Shown here in pieces: positions 1 to 7,353 of a stretch of 35,834 nucleotides of DNA (the stretch's first letter is position 1; each line of letters begins with the position of its first letter). This DNA is from Candidatus Ozemibacter sp. Its GTDB lineage: Bacteria; Muiribacteriota; Ozemobacteria; Ozemobacterales; Ozemobacteraceae. The translations under genes were made by a program, and so were the position numbers. The DNA is taken from positions 1 to 35,834 of the forward strand of contig JASURT010000009.1 of assembly GCA_030446435.1 (NCBI GenBank). The letters are read 5' to 3'. The notes below the pieces were generated by a model. That model was not told where the DNA came from. It did no database searches and saw nothing but the letters and a program-made list of their open reading frames with translations.

Positions 1-1542
1 GGTAATGCTGGTGGCAATCGAAATCACAAGCTGAGCAGAATTAACCCCATCTCTAACAGTTATGGTTATATCACCGGCGGCTGTGGCCATATAGCGACTA
101 AATCCCCATTCAACTGCGGTCTGATCTTTCTTGCCATCGACAAAGCCACTGTAAGTGCCTTCGAGGAAGCCAAGTGAAGCAGCCTGAGAAACAATGTTGC
201 CGATAACAACAGTGCTTGCGACAGTTGCCGAAGCCGAGGCAGGTCTTTCATAACTTATTCTCAGCTCGCCTTCAACTACAGAAGCATTCAACCCGGCTAC
301 GCCGACCGCGGTAGTATTGATAAGACGGGCCAGGCCTTCCATGCTGTGTAAACCAGCGCCCACATTTACGGTGATAACCGAACCACCCGCACTGATTTCA
401 AAGCTGGTGGCCGCGCCGGTTATACGAATGCCTTCTTCAAGACCCTGGGTACCGGCTATTTGAGCAGCCTGAGAAGTAAATTTAAGATCGACACCGTTCA
501 AAAGCGAATTGGCGACACTTCCTTCCGTTTTGACCTTTCTGACATTGCCGAAGTTGTCTTTTATCGACACTTCGACCCGATTTTCGACCGCCTCGCGGCT
601 TACCGAAAAGCCAAGCGCATCGACAACCTTCTGGTCAGAAGCCAGTGATACCCGCCCTGAATCACCAATGCTGCCTGAAATTATCTGAATGTAACCGCCC
701 AGCCCTGCAATCTGAGTCTGAATGGTATTAACCGTCGCCGACCTCGAGTTTTCGATGCCCAGACCAGACTTGCTGACAACTGCATTTTGAATTTCAGCAG
801 ACAGATTATCGAGAGTCATCTGGCCATCGAGGGTAATGCTGGTTGAATTACCGTTTCCGTTCAGGGTTATAATCTGCGGGGTATCAAGAACGAAGACCCC
901 GTTTGAATCGTAGAACTGGGCGATACTCTGCAGCTGGGTACCACCCGAAGCCAGTGCGCCCGTACCATCATTAATCGTGAAGATCTGTGATCGCTGCATC
1001 TCGGCGATGCCACCGCGCAACAGGGTTACGTTCACATCATAATCGCCGCCGGCCCCGTTCAAAGAACCCGAGACCATGCCTTTGGCCGAACTGCTGCTGG
1101 CACTTATCAGAGCGGTCTGACTGCCGTCGAGCAGCTTTTTCGTGTTGAATTCGGTATTGCGTGCAATTCGGTTCAGGTCGTCCCTGAGCTGAACCACCTC
1201 TTTCTGAATTTCGAGCCTGTCGTTACTGGTCAGAGTATCGTTCGAAGACTGAATGGCCAGTTCGCGCATTCGATGCAGAATGCTTTGCGACTCATTCAGA
1301 GCACCTTCGGCGGTCTGAATCATTGAAATACCGTCCTGGGCATTTAAAACTGCACGATTCAGACCCCTTATCTGGCGGCGCATCTTTTCACTGATCGCCA
1401 GACCAGCCGCATCATCGGCGGCACTGTTGATTCTCAGACCAGAGCTGAGTTTCTGAATAGATTTTTCGAGACGAGAAGAGCTTTTTGCGACAGAACTGTA
1501 TGTACCAATAGAAAGTACATTCTGATTAATGCGCAATGACAT
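1..1542 (-). CDS. fliC: Flagellin 1, giant, 3' end beyond window
   Basis: Structural protein of the flagellar filament, exported through the flagellar type III apparatus. I translated the frame from the ATG at 1542 to base 1: it is open for 514 codons, so the C-terminal part lies outside the window. The N-terminus starts [12 protein letters not shown] and contains the flagellin D0/D1 signatures [20 protein letters not shown] and [18 protein letters not shown], with LEIQKEVVQLRDDLNRIA following. The region after about residue 150 is a long variable insert (D2/D3), beta-rich and Ser/Thr/Gly-rich, and it includes the block GTYSGFVDGKKDQ shared with flagellins 2 and 3. Canonical flagellins are about 270-500 residues, so this one already exceeds that. 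The SD GGAGG lies 6 bases upstream of the start, inside a hairpin. No promoter was recognised close to the gene; readthrough from flagellin 2 is possible. Family assignment is secure; its exact role among the paralogues is unknown. Confidence 0.96.
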   Translation of the reverse strand, partial: MSLRINQNVLSIGTYSSVAKSSSRLEKSIQKLSSGLRINSAADDAAGLAISEKMRRQIRGLNRAVLNAQDGISMIQTAEGALNESQSILHRMRELAIQSSNDTLTSNDRLEIQKEVVQLRDDLNRIARNTEFNTKKLLDGSQTALISASSSSAKGMVSGSLNGAGGDYDVNVTLLRGGIAEMQRSQIFTINDGTGALASGGTQLQSIAQFYDSNGVFVLDTPQIITLNGNGNSTSITLDGQMTLDNLSAEIQNAVVSKSGLGIENSRSATVNTIQTQIAGLGGYIQIISGSIGDSGRVSLASDQKVVDALGFSVSREAVENRVEVSIKDNFGNVRKVKTEGSVANSLLNGVDLKFTSQAAQIAGTQGLEEGIRITGAATSFEISAGGSVITVNVGAGLHSMEGLARLINTTAVGVAGLNASVVEGELRISYERPASASATVASTVVIGNIVSQAASLGFLEGTYSGFVDGKKDQTAVEWGFSRYMATAAGDITITVRDGVNSAQLVISIATSIT

Positions 1543-1545
1543 CCT

Positions 1546-1590
1546 GATTCCTCCATGAATCTAAAACTTTAATATGCACGCATCCCTGCG
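1546..1590 (-). promoter_or_regulatory. Flagellin 1 leader: two GGA-loop hairpins (predicted CsrA sites)
   Basis: On the minus strand, CGCAGGGATGCG (1579-1590) can fold with GGGA in the loop and fits the CsrA core consensus CARGGAUG. Further on, GATTC-ATGGAG-GAATC (1546-1561) forms a perfect 5-bp stem with the Shine-Dalgarno GGAG in its loop. Two GGA loops about 24 bases apart, the second on the SD, is the layout known for CsrA-repressed leaders such as B. subtilis hag. CsrA binding is inferred from sequence only. Confidence 0.65.
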
Positions 1591-1925
1591 AGATTTATAC
1601 CGACACAACCCCTTCTATCACCACCTTTTCGACACAAACGCCTATAAATGCCCGTTTCATCAGGCGATACTTCACCTGGTCCATTCAGGACTCGCGATGA
1701 GCCTGACACCCATCCACGACTGGCCATCAGCCCTTCTAACAGGTCTCTGGTGCGCCGATTGACCCATCAAAGCAAAGCGACCAGGCGAAATAACACAACA
1801 AGCAATTGCATAAATCAATATTCAAAACTTTTTAAGCTGCATTTATCTGCATGACAAACCAGGTCAGGCAATCGAACAAACGACTGCAAGACGCAAGTTA
1901 ATATCGAGATTTTAGTTTGTCTTCC
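1591..1925. other. Noncoding spacer between flagellins 1 and 2
   Basis: About 335 bases with no ORF that has a ribosome binding site or a recognisable product. The candidate -10-like string GCAGATAA (minus, around 1843-1850) has no matching -35. I see no terminator and no convincing promoter here. Confidence 0.5.
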
Positions 1926-1963
1926 AGGCAAACTCAGAAGAAATCTTTCTTAAGAGTCTGCCT
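1926..1963 (-). other. Long hairpin 3' of flagellin 2
   Basis: Arms 1926-1935 and 1954-1963 (minus: AGGCAGACTC / GAGTTTGCCT) pair over 10 bp with one G-U, and the interior AAGAAA/TTTCTT can extend the fold. It starts 12 bases after the flagellin 2 stop. No T-run follows, so it is not a canonical intrinsic terminator. It may protect the 3' end or be a weak terminator that lets transcripts continue into flagellin 1. Confidence 0.5.
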
Positions 1964-1975
1964 GAAAGAATCTGC

Positions 1976-4246
1976 TTACTGTAGCAGCTGCAATACGCCC
2001 TGAGGCACAAGATTAGCCTGGGCAAGCATTGCTGTACCCGACTGAGAAACAATCTGATTTCTGGTGAACTCAATCATTTCCTGTGCCACATCAACATCTC
2101 TGATTCGAGATTCAGCAGCAGTGAGGTTAGAATGAGTATTTCTAAGGTTATTGATTGCATATTCGAGGCGATTCTGGAATGAGCCCAGCTTTGATCGTTC
2201 GGCAGAGACCTTGTCTATAGCCCGGTTCAGACGACCAATCGCTTTTTGCGCCCCTGAAACACTGGTGAGATCAATCTTGTCAACACCCAACGCAAGAGAA
2301 GTCATATCAGATATGGCAACCTCCATGTTCTGACCCTGGTCGGCACCGATATGAAACTGCGGAGTATTGTTAACAACATGCAATCGGAAATTCTTATCTC
2401 CGGTACCTTTTGCGGTTCCCTCGGACATGCCGAGATCCATCAAGAATGTTCGACCGGCCGAAACGGTACCGCCGGCAGTCGAAGTAAGCTGAAGCGAAAC
2501 CATGCTGGTATAGGAAGTTGCGGCGTCGCGATTTTCGTTACCAACCCTGAGAGAGGTAAAAGCCATTGTACCGCCGACCTGGTCAACTCTTACCGCCACG
2601 CTGGCAGCTGAAAGCTGATCGTTAACGGTTGCCTGGAAGTTGATAAACCTTACCATATCGGCCGCAGTAACCGAACCGGCCGCGGAGGAAGTTACGGTAA
2701 GTATGTTGACAGTAACGGTATTAACACCGTCTGAAATATTCATGTCGATGGTATCGCCTTGAAGCGACAGATCATCACGATAGGTGGTAAAGCCCCACTC
2801 TATTTTAGACTGGTCCTTGTTGCCGTCGACAAAGCCCGAATAAGTTCCATTAAGGAAGCCGAGAGTGTTATTCTGGGCGTTGTTTATAACAATCGCGCTG
2901 CTGACACTAGCGGCGGCTGTGGCTGGTTTCTCGTAAGAGAATCTGATTTCACCTTCCACGACCGCAGCAGAGAGACCCTGCAGACTCGATGCGCCCGTTG
3001 AGATGGCACTTGCAATCTGGTGGTTGAAAAGTCTGGTCAATCCTTCCATTGTCCAGTAGCCGGAACTGATAGATAACTGTACACTGTCGGTGCCGACACT
3101 GACGTTGAAATTCTGCCCGGCAGAAACATACAAACCGGCTTCGAGACCCGACACACCTGCGATTTGTGCTGCCTGTGACTCGAAGTGTACATCAACCCCG
3201 TTAAGCAAACCCACCGCCCGATTGCTTTCTGTTCTGACCTGCCTCAGGTTACCGAAATTGTCTTTCATGGTCACTTCGACCTGGTTGTTTTCTGATTCTC
3301 TCGCCACAGATAGTCCGAGAGCATTGATAACCTGCTGGTCTCCGCTGAAAGAAATTTCCCCTGTCTCTCCGACGTTTCCAGAAATTACTTCGAGATAACC
3401 ACCAAGGCCTGCCACGCCTGTTTGAGCAGTATTGACCACCGCAACTTTTGAGTTTTTAACCCCCAGACCTGTATCACTGTTAACCGCATTTTGAATTGCA
3501 GCAGCGATATTATCGAGAGTCATCTGGGCATCGAGCTGAATCGATGTTGATTTCGCGTTACCGCTTATTGTAATAGTAAGTGGAGTGTCTAATATAAACA
3601 CACCGTTTTCGTTGTAGAACTGCGAAATACTCTGAAGCTGGGTTGTACCCTGCGCCAGCGCCGAGTCTTCACCATTAAGGCTGAATATCTGAGTTCGTTG
3701 CATCTGGGAAACCCCGGATTGAACCAGGGCAATACTAACATCAAAATCGCCCGACCCATCTTTGGGGTACCCTGATACGATTCCTTTGACATAATGCGAG
3801 CTGGAACTGATCAGAGCAGTCTGACTACCATCGAGTAATTTCTTGGTATTGAATTCGGTATTTCGCGCAATTCGGTCAAGATCATCGCGCAACTGCAATA
3901 CTTCTTTCTGAATTTCGAGTCTGTCATTACTTGTAAGGGTGTCATTGGAAGACTGAATAGCCAGTTCACGCATTCGATGCAGAATACTGTGAGTTTCGGT
4001 AAGAGCACCTTCTGCGGTCTGGATCATGGAAACTCCGTCCTGGGCATTTAAAATAGCCCGGTTCAGACCCCTTACCTGGCGCCGCATTTTTTCGCTTATC
4101 GCAAGCCCTGCGGCATCGTCGGCAGCCCGGTTAATTCTTAACCCTGAGCTGAGTTTTTCAATTGACTTTTCAAGTCGATTTGAAGTCTGAGTGAGATTTC
4201 CATAGGTCTGAATAGAAAGAACATTTTGATTGATACGTAGTGACAT
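1976..4246 (-). CDS. fliC: Flagellin 2, giant (756 aa)
   Basis: Filament protein, complete. The N-terminal D0/D1 (about residues 1-150) has [20 protein letters not shown] and [15 protein letters not shown]. The C-terminal D1/D0 (about the last 100 residues) has [19 protein letters not shown] and [20 protein letters not shown], and the protein ends in VLQLLQ. The roughly 500-residue middle is a variable surface insert, about twice a common flagellin in total length. The conserved ends are nearly identical to flagellins 1 and 3, while the middle diverges. The ATG at 4246 is preceded by GGAGG with proper spacing, within a hairpin. The nearest well-formed promoter is the sigma-28-type one at 4556-4583, which would also transcribe the intervening orphan leader. 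A hairpin without a T-run follows the stop. High confidence in family; the number of flagellins in the filament and their order are unknown. Confidence 0.97.
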   Translation of the reverse strand: MSLRINQNVLSIQTYGNLTQTSNRLEKSIEKLSSGLRINRAADDAAGLAISEKMRRQVRGLNRAILNAQDGVSMIQTAEGALTETHSILHRMRELAIQSSNDTLTSNDRLEIQKEVLQLRDDLDRIARNTEFNTKKLLDGSQTALISSSSHYVKGIVSGYPKDGSGDFDVSIALVQSGVSQMQRTQIFSLNGEDSALAQGTTQLQSISQFYNENGVFILDTPLTITISGNAKSTSIQLDAQMTLDNIAAAIQNAVNSDTGLGVKNSKVAVVNTAQTGVAGLGGYLEVISGNVGETGEISFSGDQQVINALGLSVARESENNQVEVTMKDNFGNLRQVRTESNRAVGLLNGVDVHFESQAAQIAGVSGLEAGLYVSAGQNFNVSVGTDSVQLSISSGYWTMEGLTRLFNHQIASAISTGASSLQGLSAAVVEGEIRFSYEKPATAAASVSSAIVINNAQNNTLGFLNGTYSGFVDGNKDQSKIEWGFTTYRDDLSLQGDTIDMNISDGVNTVTVNILTVTSSAAGSVTAADMVRFINFQATVNDQLSAASVAVRVDQVGGTMAFTSLRVGNENRDAATSYTSMVSLQLTSTAGGTVSAGRTFLMDLGMSEGTAKGTGDKNFRLHVVNNTPQFHIGADQGQNMEVAISDMTSLALGVDKIDLTSVSGAQKAIGRLNRAIDKVSAERSKLGSFQNRLEYAINNLRNTHSNLTAAESRIRDVDVAQEMIEFTRNQIVSQSGTAMLAQANLVPQGVLQLLQ

Positions 4247-4251
4247 TGATA

Positions 4252-4291
4252 GATTCCTCCGTGAATCATTTTTAGTTGCGCGTCCTTGCGC
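4252..4291 (-). promoter_or_regulatory. Flagellin 2 leader: two GGA-loop hairpins (predicted CsrA sites)
   Basis: Minus strand GCGC-AAGGAC-GCGC (4278-4291) is a 4-bp stem presenting AAGGAC. Seventeen bases further, GATTC-ACGGAG-GAATC (4252-4267) puts the SD GGAG in the loop of a 5-bp stem. Stem sequences differ from those of the other flagellins while the GGA loop is kept, which is expected for selected RNA hairpins. CsrA as the ligand is inferred. Confidence 0.68.
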
Positions 4292-4356
4292 TCGAGTTTA
4301 AAGAGTATCGAGAATCAAATACCGGTCAAGCGGTTTTTTGCGAAAATTTCAGAACC

Positions 4357-4491
4357 TTATAGGCAAACACCCCCCAAAGTTGCGTCAGCAAAGCATTTGC
4401 CGGCAAATAAAAATTGGGGAAAACAGAATTTTTTGCCCAAACTGATGAAAAAAGCGGGCAAAATAAATTTGTTTAAATGCAAATTATTCAT
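4357..4491 (-). other. Short ORF (44 codons) downstream of orphan leader, probably not a conserved protein
   Basis: An ATG at 4491 stands 7 bases after a perfect GGAGG, giving MNNLHLNKFILPAFFISLGK and ending at a TAA at 4357-4359. It shows no flagellin similarity and no recognised domain. The start signals are good because the upstream leader copies a flagellin leader. I treat it as a possible leader peptide or a by-product of a deletion that removed a flagellin coding region. Confidence 0.25.
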
Positions 4492-4494
4492 TCT

Positions 4495-4532
4495 GATTCC
4501 TCCGTGAATCACAAAAAAGTGCTTCCTTGCAC
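4495..4532 (-). promoter_or_regulatory. Orphan flagellin-type leader with two GGA-loop hairpins
   Basis: Minus strand GTGC-AAGGAA-GCAC (4519-4532) and then GATTC-ACGGAG-GAATC (4495-4510). The SD hairpin is identical over 16 bases to that of flagellin 2, yet no flagellin follows; flagellin 2 starts about 250 bases further on. Together with the promoter at 4556-4583 it forms a complete late-flagellar, CsrA-type 5' unit. It is either a relic of a deleted flagellin gene, a tandem leader for flagellin 2, or the core of a CsrA-binding RNA. Confidence 0.6.
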
Positions 4533-4555
4533 AGGTTAATTTAAAACCTGTTTTT

Positions 4556-4583
4556 TGATCGGCAAGTTTCACGAGAAACTTAA
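4556..4583 (-). promoter_or_regulatory. Sigma-28 (FliA/SigD)-type promoter
   Basis: Minus strand TTAAGTTT (near consensus TAAAGTTT), then GCCGATCA at 4556-4563 (consensus GCCGATAA). The distance from the first four -35 bases (4580-4583) to the -10 is 16, the same as at flgK and flgM in this window. The transcript would start near 4549 and run into the orphan leader and then flagellin 2. It lies downstream of the flagellin 3 terminator, so it opens a new transcript. Confidence 0.65.
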
Positions 4584-4655
4584 CGATTTTTTTATTTTTT
4601 TAATTTTTCCGCCTCAATAATTATGTAAACCTCTTTGATTTCACTTGCCTGAAAT

Positions 4656-4692
4656 AAAAAAAACCGCCCGGGGGCCAAAGCCCTCCGAGCGG
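4656..4692 (-). terminator. Intrinsic terminator of flagellin 3
   Basis: Minus strand GC-rich hairpin (4664-4692; CCGCTCGGAGGG pairing with CCCCCGGGCGG, with one mismatch and one wobble, loop around CTTTG) followed by eight T (4663-4656), 41 bases after the flagellin 3 stop. Confidence 0.88.
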
Positions 4693-4732
4693 AATTTAAG
4701 CGAGAATCTCAGGTTGGAAAGGAAAAGTTCAT

Positions 4733-6919
4733 TTACTGACCAAGAAGCGAAAGCACACTCTGTGGCAACATGTTGGCCTGAGCCAACATTGCGGTACCCG
4801 ATTGTGCCACGATCTGATTTCTTGTGAACTCAATCATTTCCATGGCGATATCAGCATCTCTGATTCTTGACTCAGCAGCGGTCAGGTTACTTGAAGTATT
4901 TCTGATGTTGTTGATCGCATACTCGAGTCTGTTCTGGAACGCTCCCAGTTTCGATCTTTCTGCAGACACCATGTCGAGTCCCTTGTTTATTCTGACCAAA
5001 GCTTCCTGAGCACCCTTTATGGTGGTCATATCAAGATTGTTGACACCAAGAGCGTTTGCAGACATGTCACCCATGGCAACCTGCATATTCTGTCCGGGGT
5101 CTGCACCAATCTGGAACTGAGGCTTATTATCGACAATATGAACTCTGAAGTTAGTGTCGCCACTACCCTTGCTGGTTCCATTCTTAAGACCGAATGCATT
5201 TAAGGTTTCAGCATCGGCAATATTAAGCACCACCTGGCTTTTGATTGGCGAACCAGAGCTGACATTTTCCTGACCGACACGCTGTGCAGTGAAAGCAAGA
5301 GAACCGTTTACCGCATCCAGCTGCACATCGACGTTATTGGCAGCAAGCTGGCCATTTACCGCCGATTTGAATGCGCCAATTTCATAGAAGTCAGGAGTTG
5401 TACCGGCTGAAACCGTAGTAAAGGCTGTGAAGGCAATGGAGTCGGTACCGTCGCCGACATCGAAAGCGATGGCTGTTGCAGTGGCAACCCGATACATACT
5501 GAAACCGTCGATTGATTTCGATTCATCTTTCGCCCCATCGACAAAGCCGCTGTAAAGGCCATTCTGCAGACCGATAACATCTGCTGCGGCCGAACCGATG
5601 TTTATCGTAGAAGCAATCGAAGCGGCTGTGGGCTCGAAAGAGATTCTGAGTTCGCCATCGACAACAGCTGTATCCATGCCAGATATGGCGGTTGTCTGTT
5701 CATCTATCGCCCTGGCGATTCCTTCCATACTCCAGTTGCCTGCGCCGATAGTAACTGTGGCAACCTGGCCACCGGCAGATATCTGGAAAACCTGGGCGGC
5801 AGTAAGCTGAAGACCTGACTGCAAACCACCAACTCCTGCAATCTGTGCAGCCTGAGACGCGAACTGTATGTCAATTCCTTCCAGCAACCCTGAAGCACGA
5901 TCACTGCTGGTTCTGATGTTTCTCACGTTACCGAAAGAATCTTCAAGGGTAACCTGAACCAGCGATTCTGAAGAATCTCGCACGACTGAAAGACCCAGAG
6001 CATCGGTCAAATCCTGTGGACCCGCCACAGAAAAGTCACCTCGGTCTCCCACTGAGCCTGAAACAATCTGAAGATATCCACCCATACCGGAAATACCGGT
6101 TTGTGCGGTTCCAACGACTCCAGCAGATGAATTGGCAATATCGAGCCCTCTGGCACCGTTTAGAGCCTGCTGAAATTCTGCAGCAAGCTGGTCAAGAGTC
6201 ATCTGACCATCAAGAGTAACTTCGACAGACTCGGAATTACCCGAAATAGTCATCTTCTGCGGAGAAGAAAGGGCAAATATGCCGTCTTCATTGTAGAACT
6301 GAGCAATGTCTTCGAGCTTGGTGTTTCCCTGAGCGAGCTCACCAGTATCTTTATCGGTAAAGATCTGCGATCTCTGCATCTGAGAAATACCGCCACTGAT
6401 CAGGCCAATGCTGACACTGTAGTCTCCGCCGCCATTTGTGTTGCCGACCACAACTCCGCGCACGTATTTAGAGGTCGAGCTGATAGAAGAAGACTGACTG
6501 CCATCGAGCAGCTTCTTGGTGTTGAATTCGGTTGAGCGGGAAATTCGATCGATTTCATCACGAAGCTGATTAACTTCTTTCTGAATTTCAAGTCGATCGT
6601 TACTGGTAAGAGTGTCATTCGATGCCTGAATTGCCAGTTCACGCATTCTCTGCAGAATACTCTGCGATTCATTGAGGGCCCCTTCTGCTGTCTGGATCAT
6701 GGAAATACCATCCTGAGCATTCAGGGCTGCACGATTGAGACCTCGGATCTGTCGACGCATTTTTTCACTGATAGCCAGCCCAGCAGCGTCGTCAGCAGCT
6801 GAATTGATTCTTAGTCCTGAGCTAAGCTTTTCAATTGATTTTTCAAGCCGGCTGTTTGTCTGAGTAAGACTTGAGTAGGTTTTGATTGACAGAACATTTT
6901 GATTGATTCGCAACGACAT
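4733..6919 (-). CDS. fliC: Flagellin 3, giant (728 aa)
   Basis: Filament protein, complete. It starts [20 protein letters not shown], with [20 protein letters not shown] and [18 protein letters not shown] in the N-terminal D0/D1. It ends with [19 protein letters not shown] and [20 protein letters not shown] in the C-terminal D1/D0. The middle (about residues 150-620) is a long variable insert containing [14 protein letters not shown], homologous to the corresponding block of flagellins 1 and 2, so the three genes arose by tandem duplication. The SD GGAGG is 7 bases before the ATG, with a GGA-loop hairpin upstream. A strong terminator follows, making this a monocistronic unit. A candidate, imperfect sigma-28-like promoter is at 7069-7097. 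Confidence 0.97.
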   Translation of the reverse strand: MSLRINQNVLSIKTYSSLTQTNSRLEKSIEKLSSGLRINSAADDAAGLAISEKMRRQIRGLNRAALNAQDGISMIQTAEGALNESQSILQRMRELAIQASNDTLTSNDRLEIQKEVNQLRDEIDRISRSTEFNTKKLLDGSQSSSISSTSKYVRGVVVGNTNGGGDYSVSIGLISGGISQMQRSQIFTDKDTGELAQGNTKLEDIAQFYNEDGIFALSSPQKMTISGNSESVEVTLDGQMTLDQLAAEFQQALNGARGLDIANSSAGVVGTAQTGISGMGGYLQIVSGSVGDRGDFSVAGPQDLTDALGLSVVRDSSESLVQVTLEDSFGNVRNIRTSSDRASGLLEGIDIQFASQAAQIAGVGGLQSGLQLTAAQVFQISAGGQVATVTIGAGNWSMEGIARAIDEQTTAISGMDTAVVDGELRISFEPTAASIASTINIGSAAADVIGLQNGLYSGFVDGAKDESKSIDGFSMYRVATATAIAFDVGDGTDSIAFTAFTTVSAGTTPDFYEIGAFKSAVNGQLAANNVDVQLDAVNGSLAFTAQRVGQENVSSGSPIKSQVVLNIADAETLNAFGLKNGTSKGSGDTNFRVHIVDNKPQFQIGADPGQNMQVAMGDMSANALGVNNLDMTTIKGAQEALVRINKGLDMVSAERSKLGAFQNRLEYAINNIRNTSSNLTAAESRIRDADIAMEMIEFTRNQIVAQSGTAMLAQANMLPQSVLSLLGQ

Positions 6920-6925
6920 AGTTTT

Positions 6926-6962
6926 CCTCCTTGATTGTCGTCTTTCAGCGCATCCTTGCGCT
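6926..6962 (-). promoter_or_regulatory. Flagellin 3 leader: GGA-loop hairpin plus SD
   Basis: Minus strand AGCGC-AAGGAT-GCGCT (6947-6962) is a perfect 5-bp stem with AAGGAU in the loop, an excellent CsrA-type site. Sixteen bases later lies the SD AAGGAGG. Unlike flagellins 1 and 2, the SD here is not enclosed by a matching stem. Confidence 0.65.
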
Positions 6963-7068
6963 AAAACTCCTTAATTTTTCAGACCGTAGCTCTGTATCTT
7001 TCTAGAACTTTCGCCTCCTTTCGCCAGGTTTCGATTCAAACAGGCCTATTTTTCCTTATCTATTAGGT

Positions 7069-7097
7069 TTATCGACATTAACCCCCGCATGTCTTTG
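7069..7097 (-). promoter_or_regulatory. Candidate sigma-28-like promoter for flagellin 3
   Basis: Minus strand GTCGATAA (7 of 8 to GCCGATAA, 7069-7076) with CAAAG about 16-17 bases upstream. Spacing is one base longer than at flgK and flgM, and the leader would be about 140 bases. Weak. The rest of 6963-7260 is AT-rich, includes an A/T palindrome near 7180-7194, and shows no gene. Confidence 0.3.
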
Positions 7098-7261
7098 GGC
7101 GATTTTCAGCGATTTAAGGCGTTTTTCAATCTTTAACTCACGAATACTCATCTTTTCTTTTCAATTTAGCTTATTTGCTTTTTTTTAAAAAAAATGAAGT
7201 TGTCCCATAAAAATCAGTAAACAGTAATTTTGAAAGTTCGCTGTTTTTAGAAAAACCTAAA

Positions 7262-7308
7262 GAAAAAACCGGCACTTCGACCTCTAAGAAGAGGCTCAGT
7301 GACCGGTT
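7262..7308 (-). terminator. Terminator of the trx / CoA-disulfide reductase operon
   Basis: Minus strand ACCGG-TCACT pairs with AGTG-CCGGT around an inner CCTC/GAGG hairpin and is followed by a T6 run (7268-7263). It begins about 45 bases after the reductase stop codon. Confidence 0.8.
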
Positions 7309-7353
7309 TTTAAAAGCCATTAAAGCCATAATACTGGCTCTGTCAGAAGATTA

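Noticed and set aside
4302-4340. TTGACC...TACTCT and CTCGATAC strings directly upstream of flagellin 2
   Set aside because: The -10 matches poorly for sigma-70, and there is no -35 for sigma-28; the promoter at 4556-4583 is far stronger.
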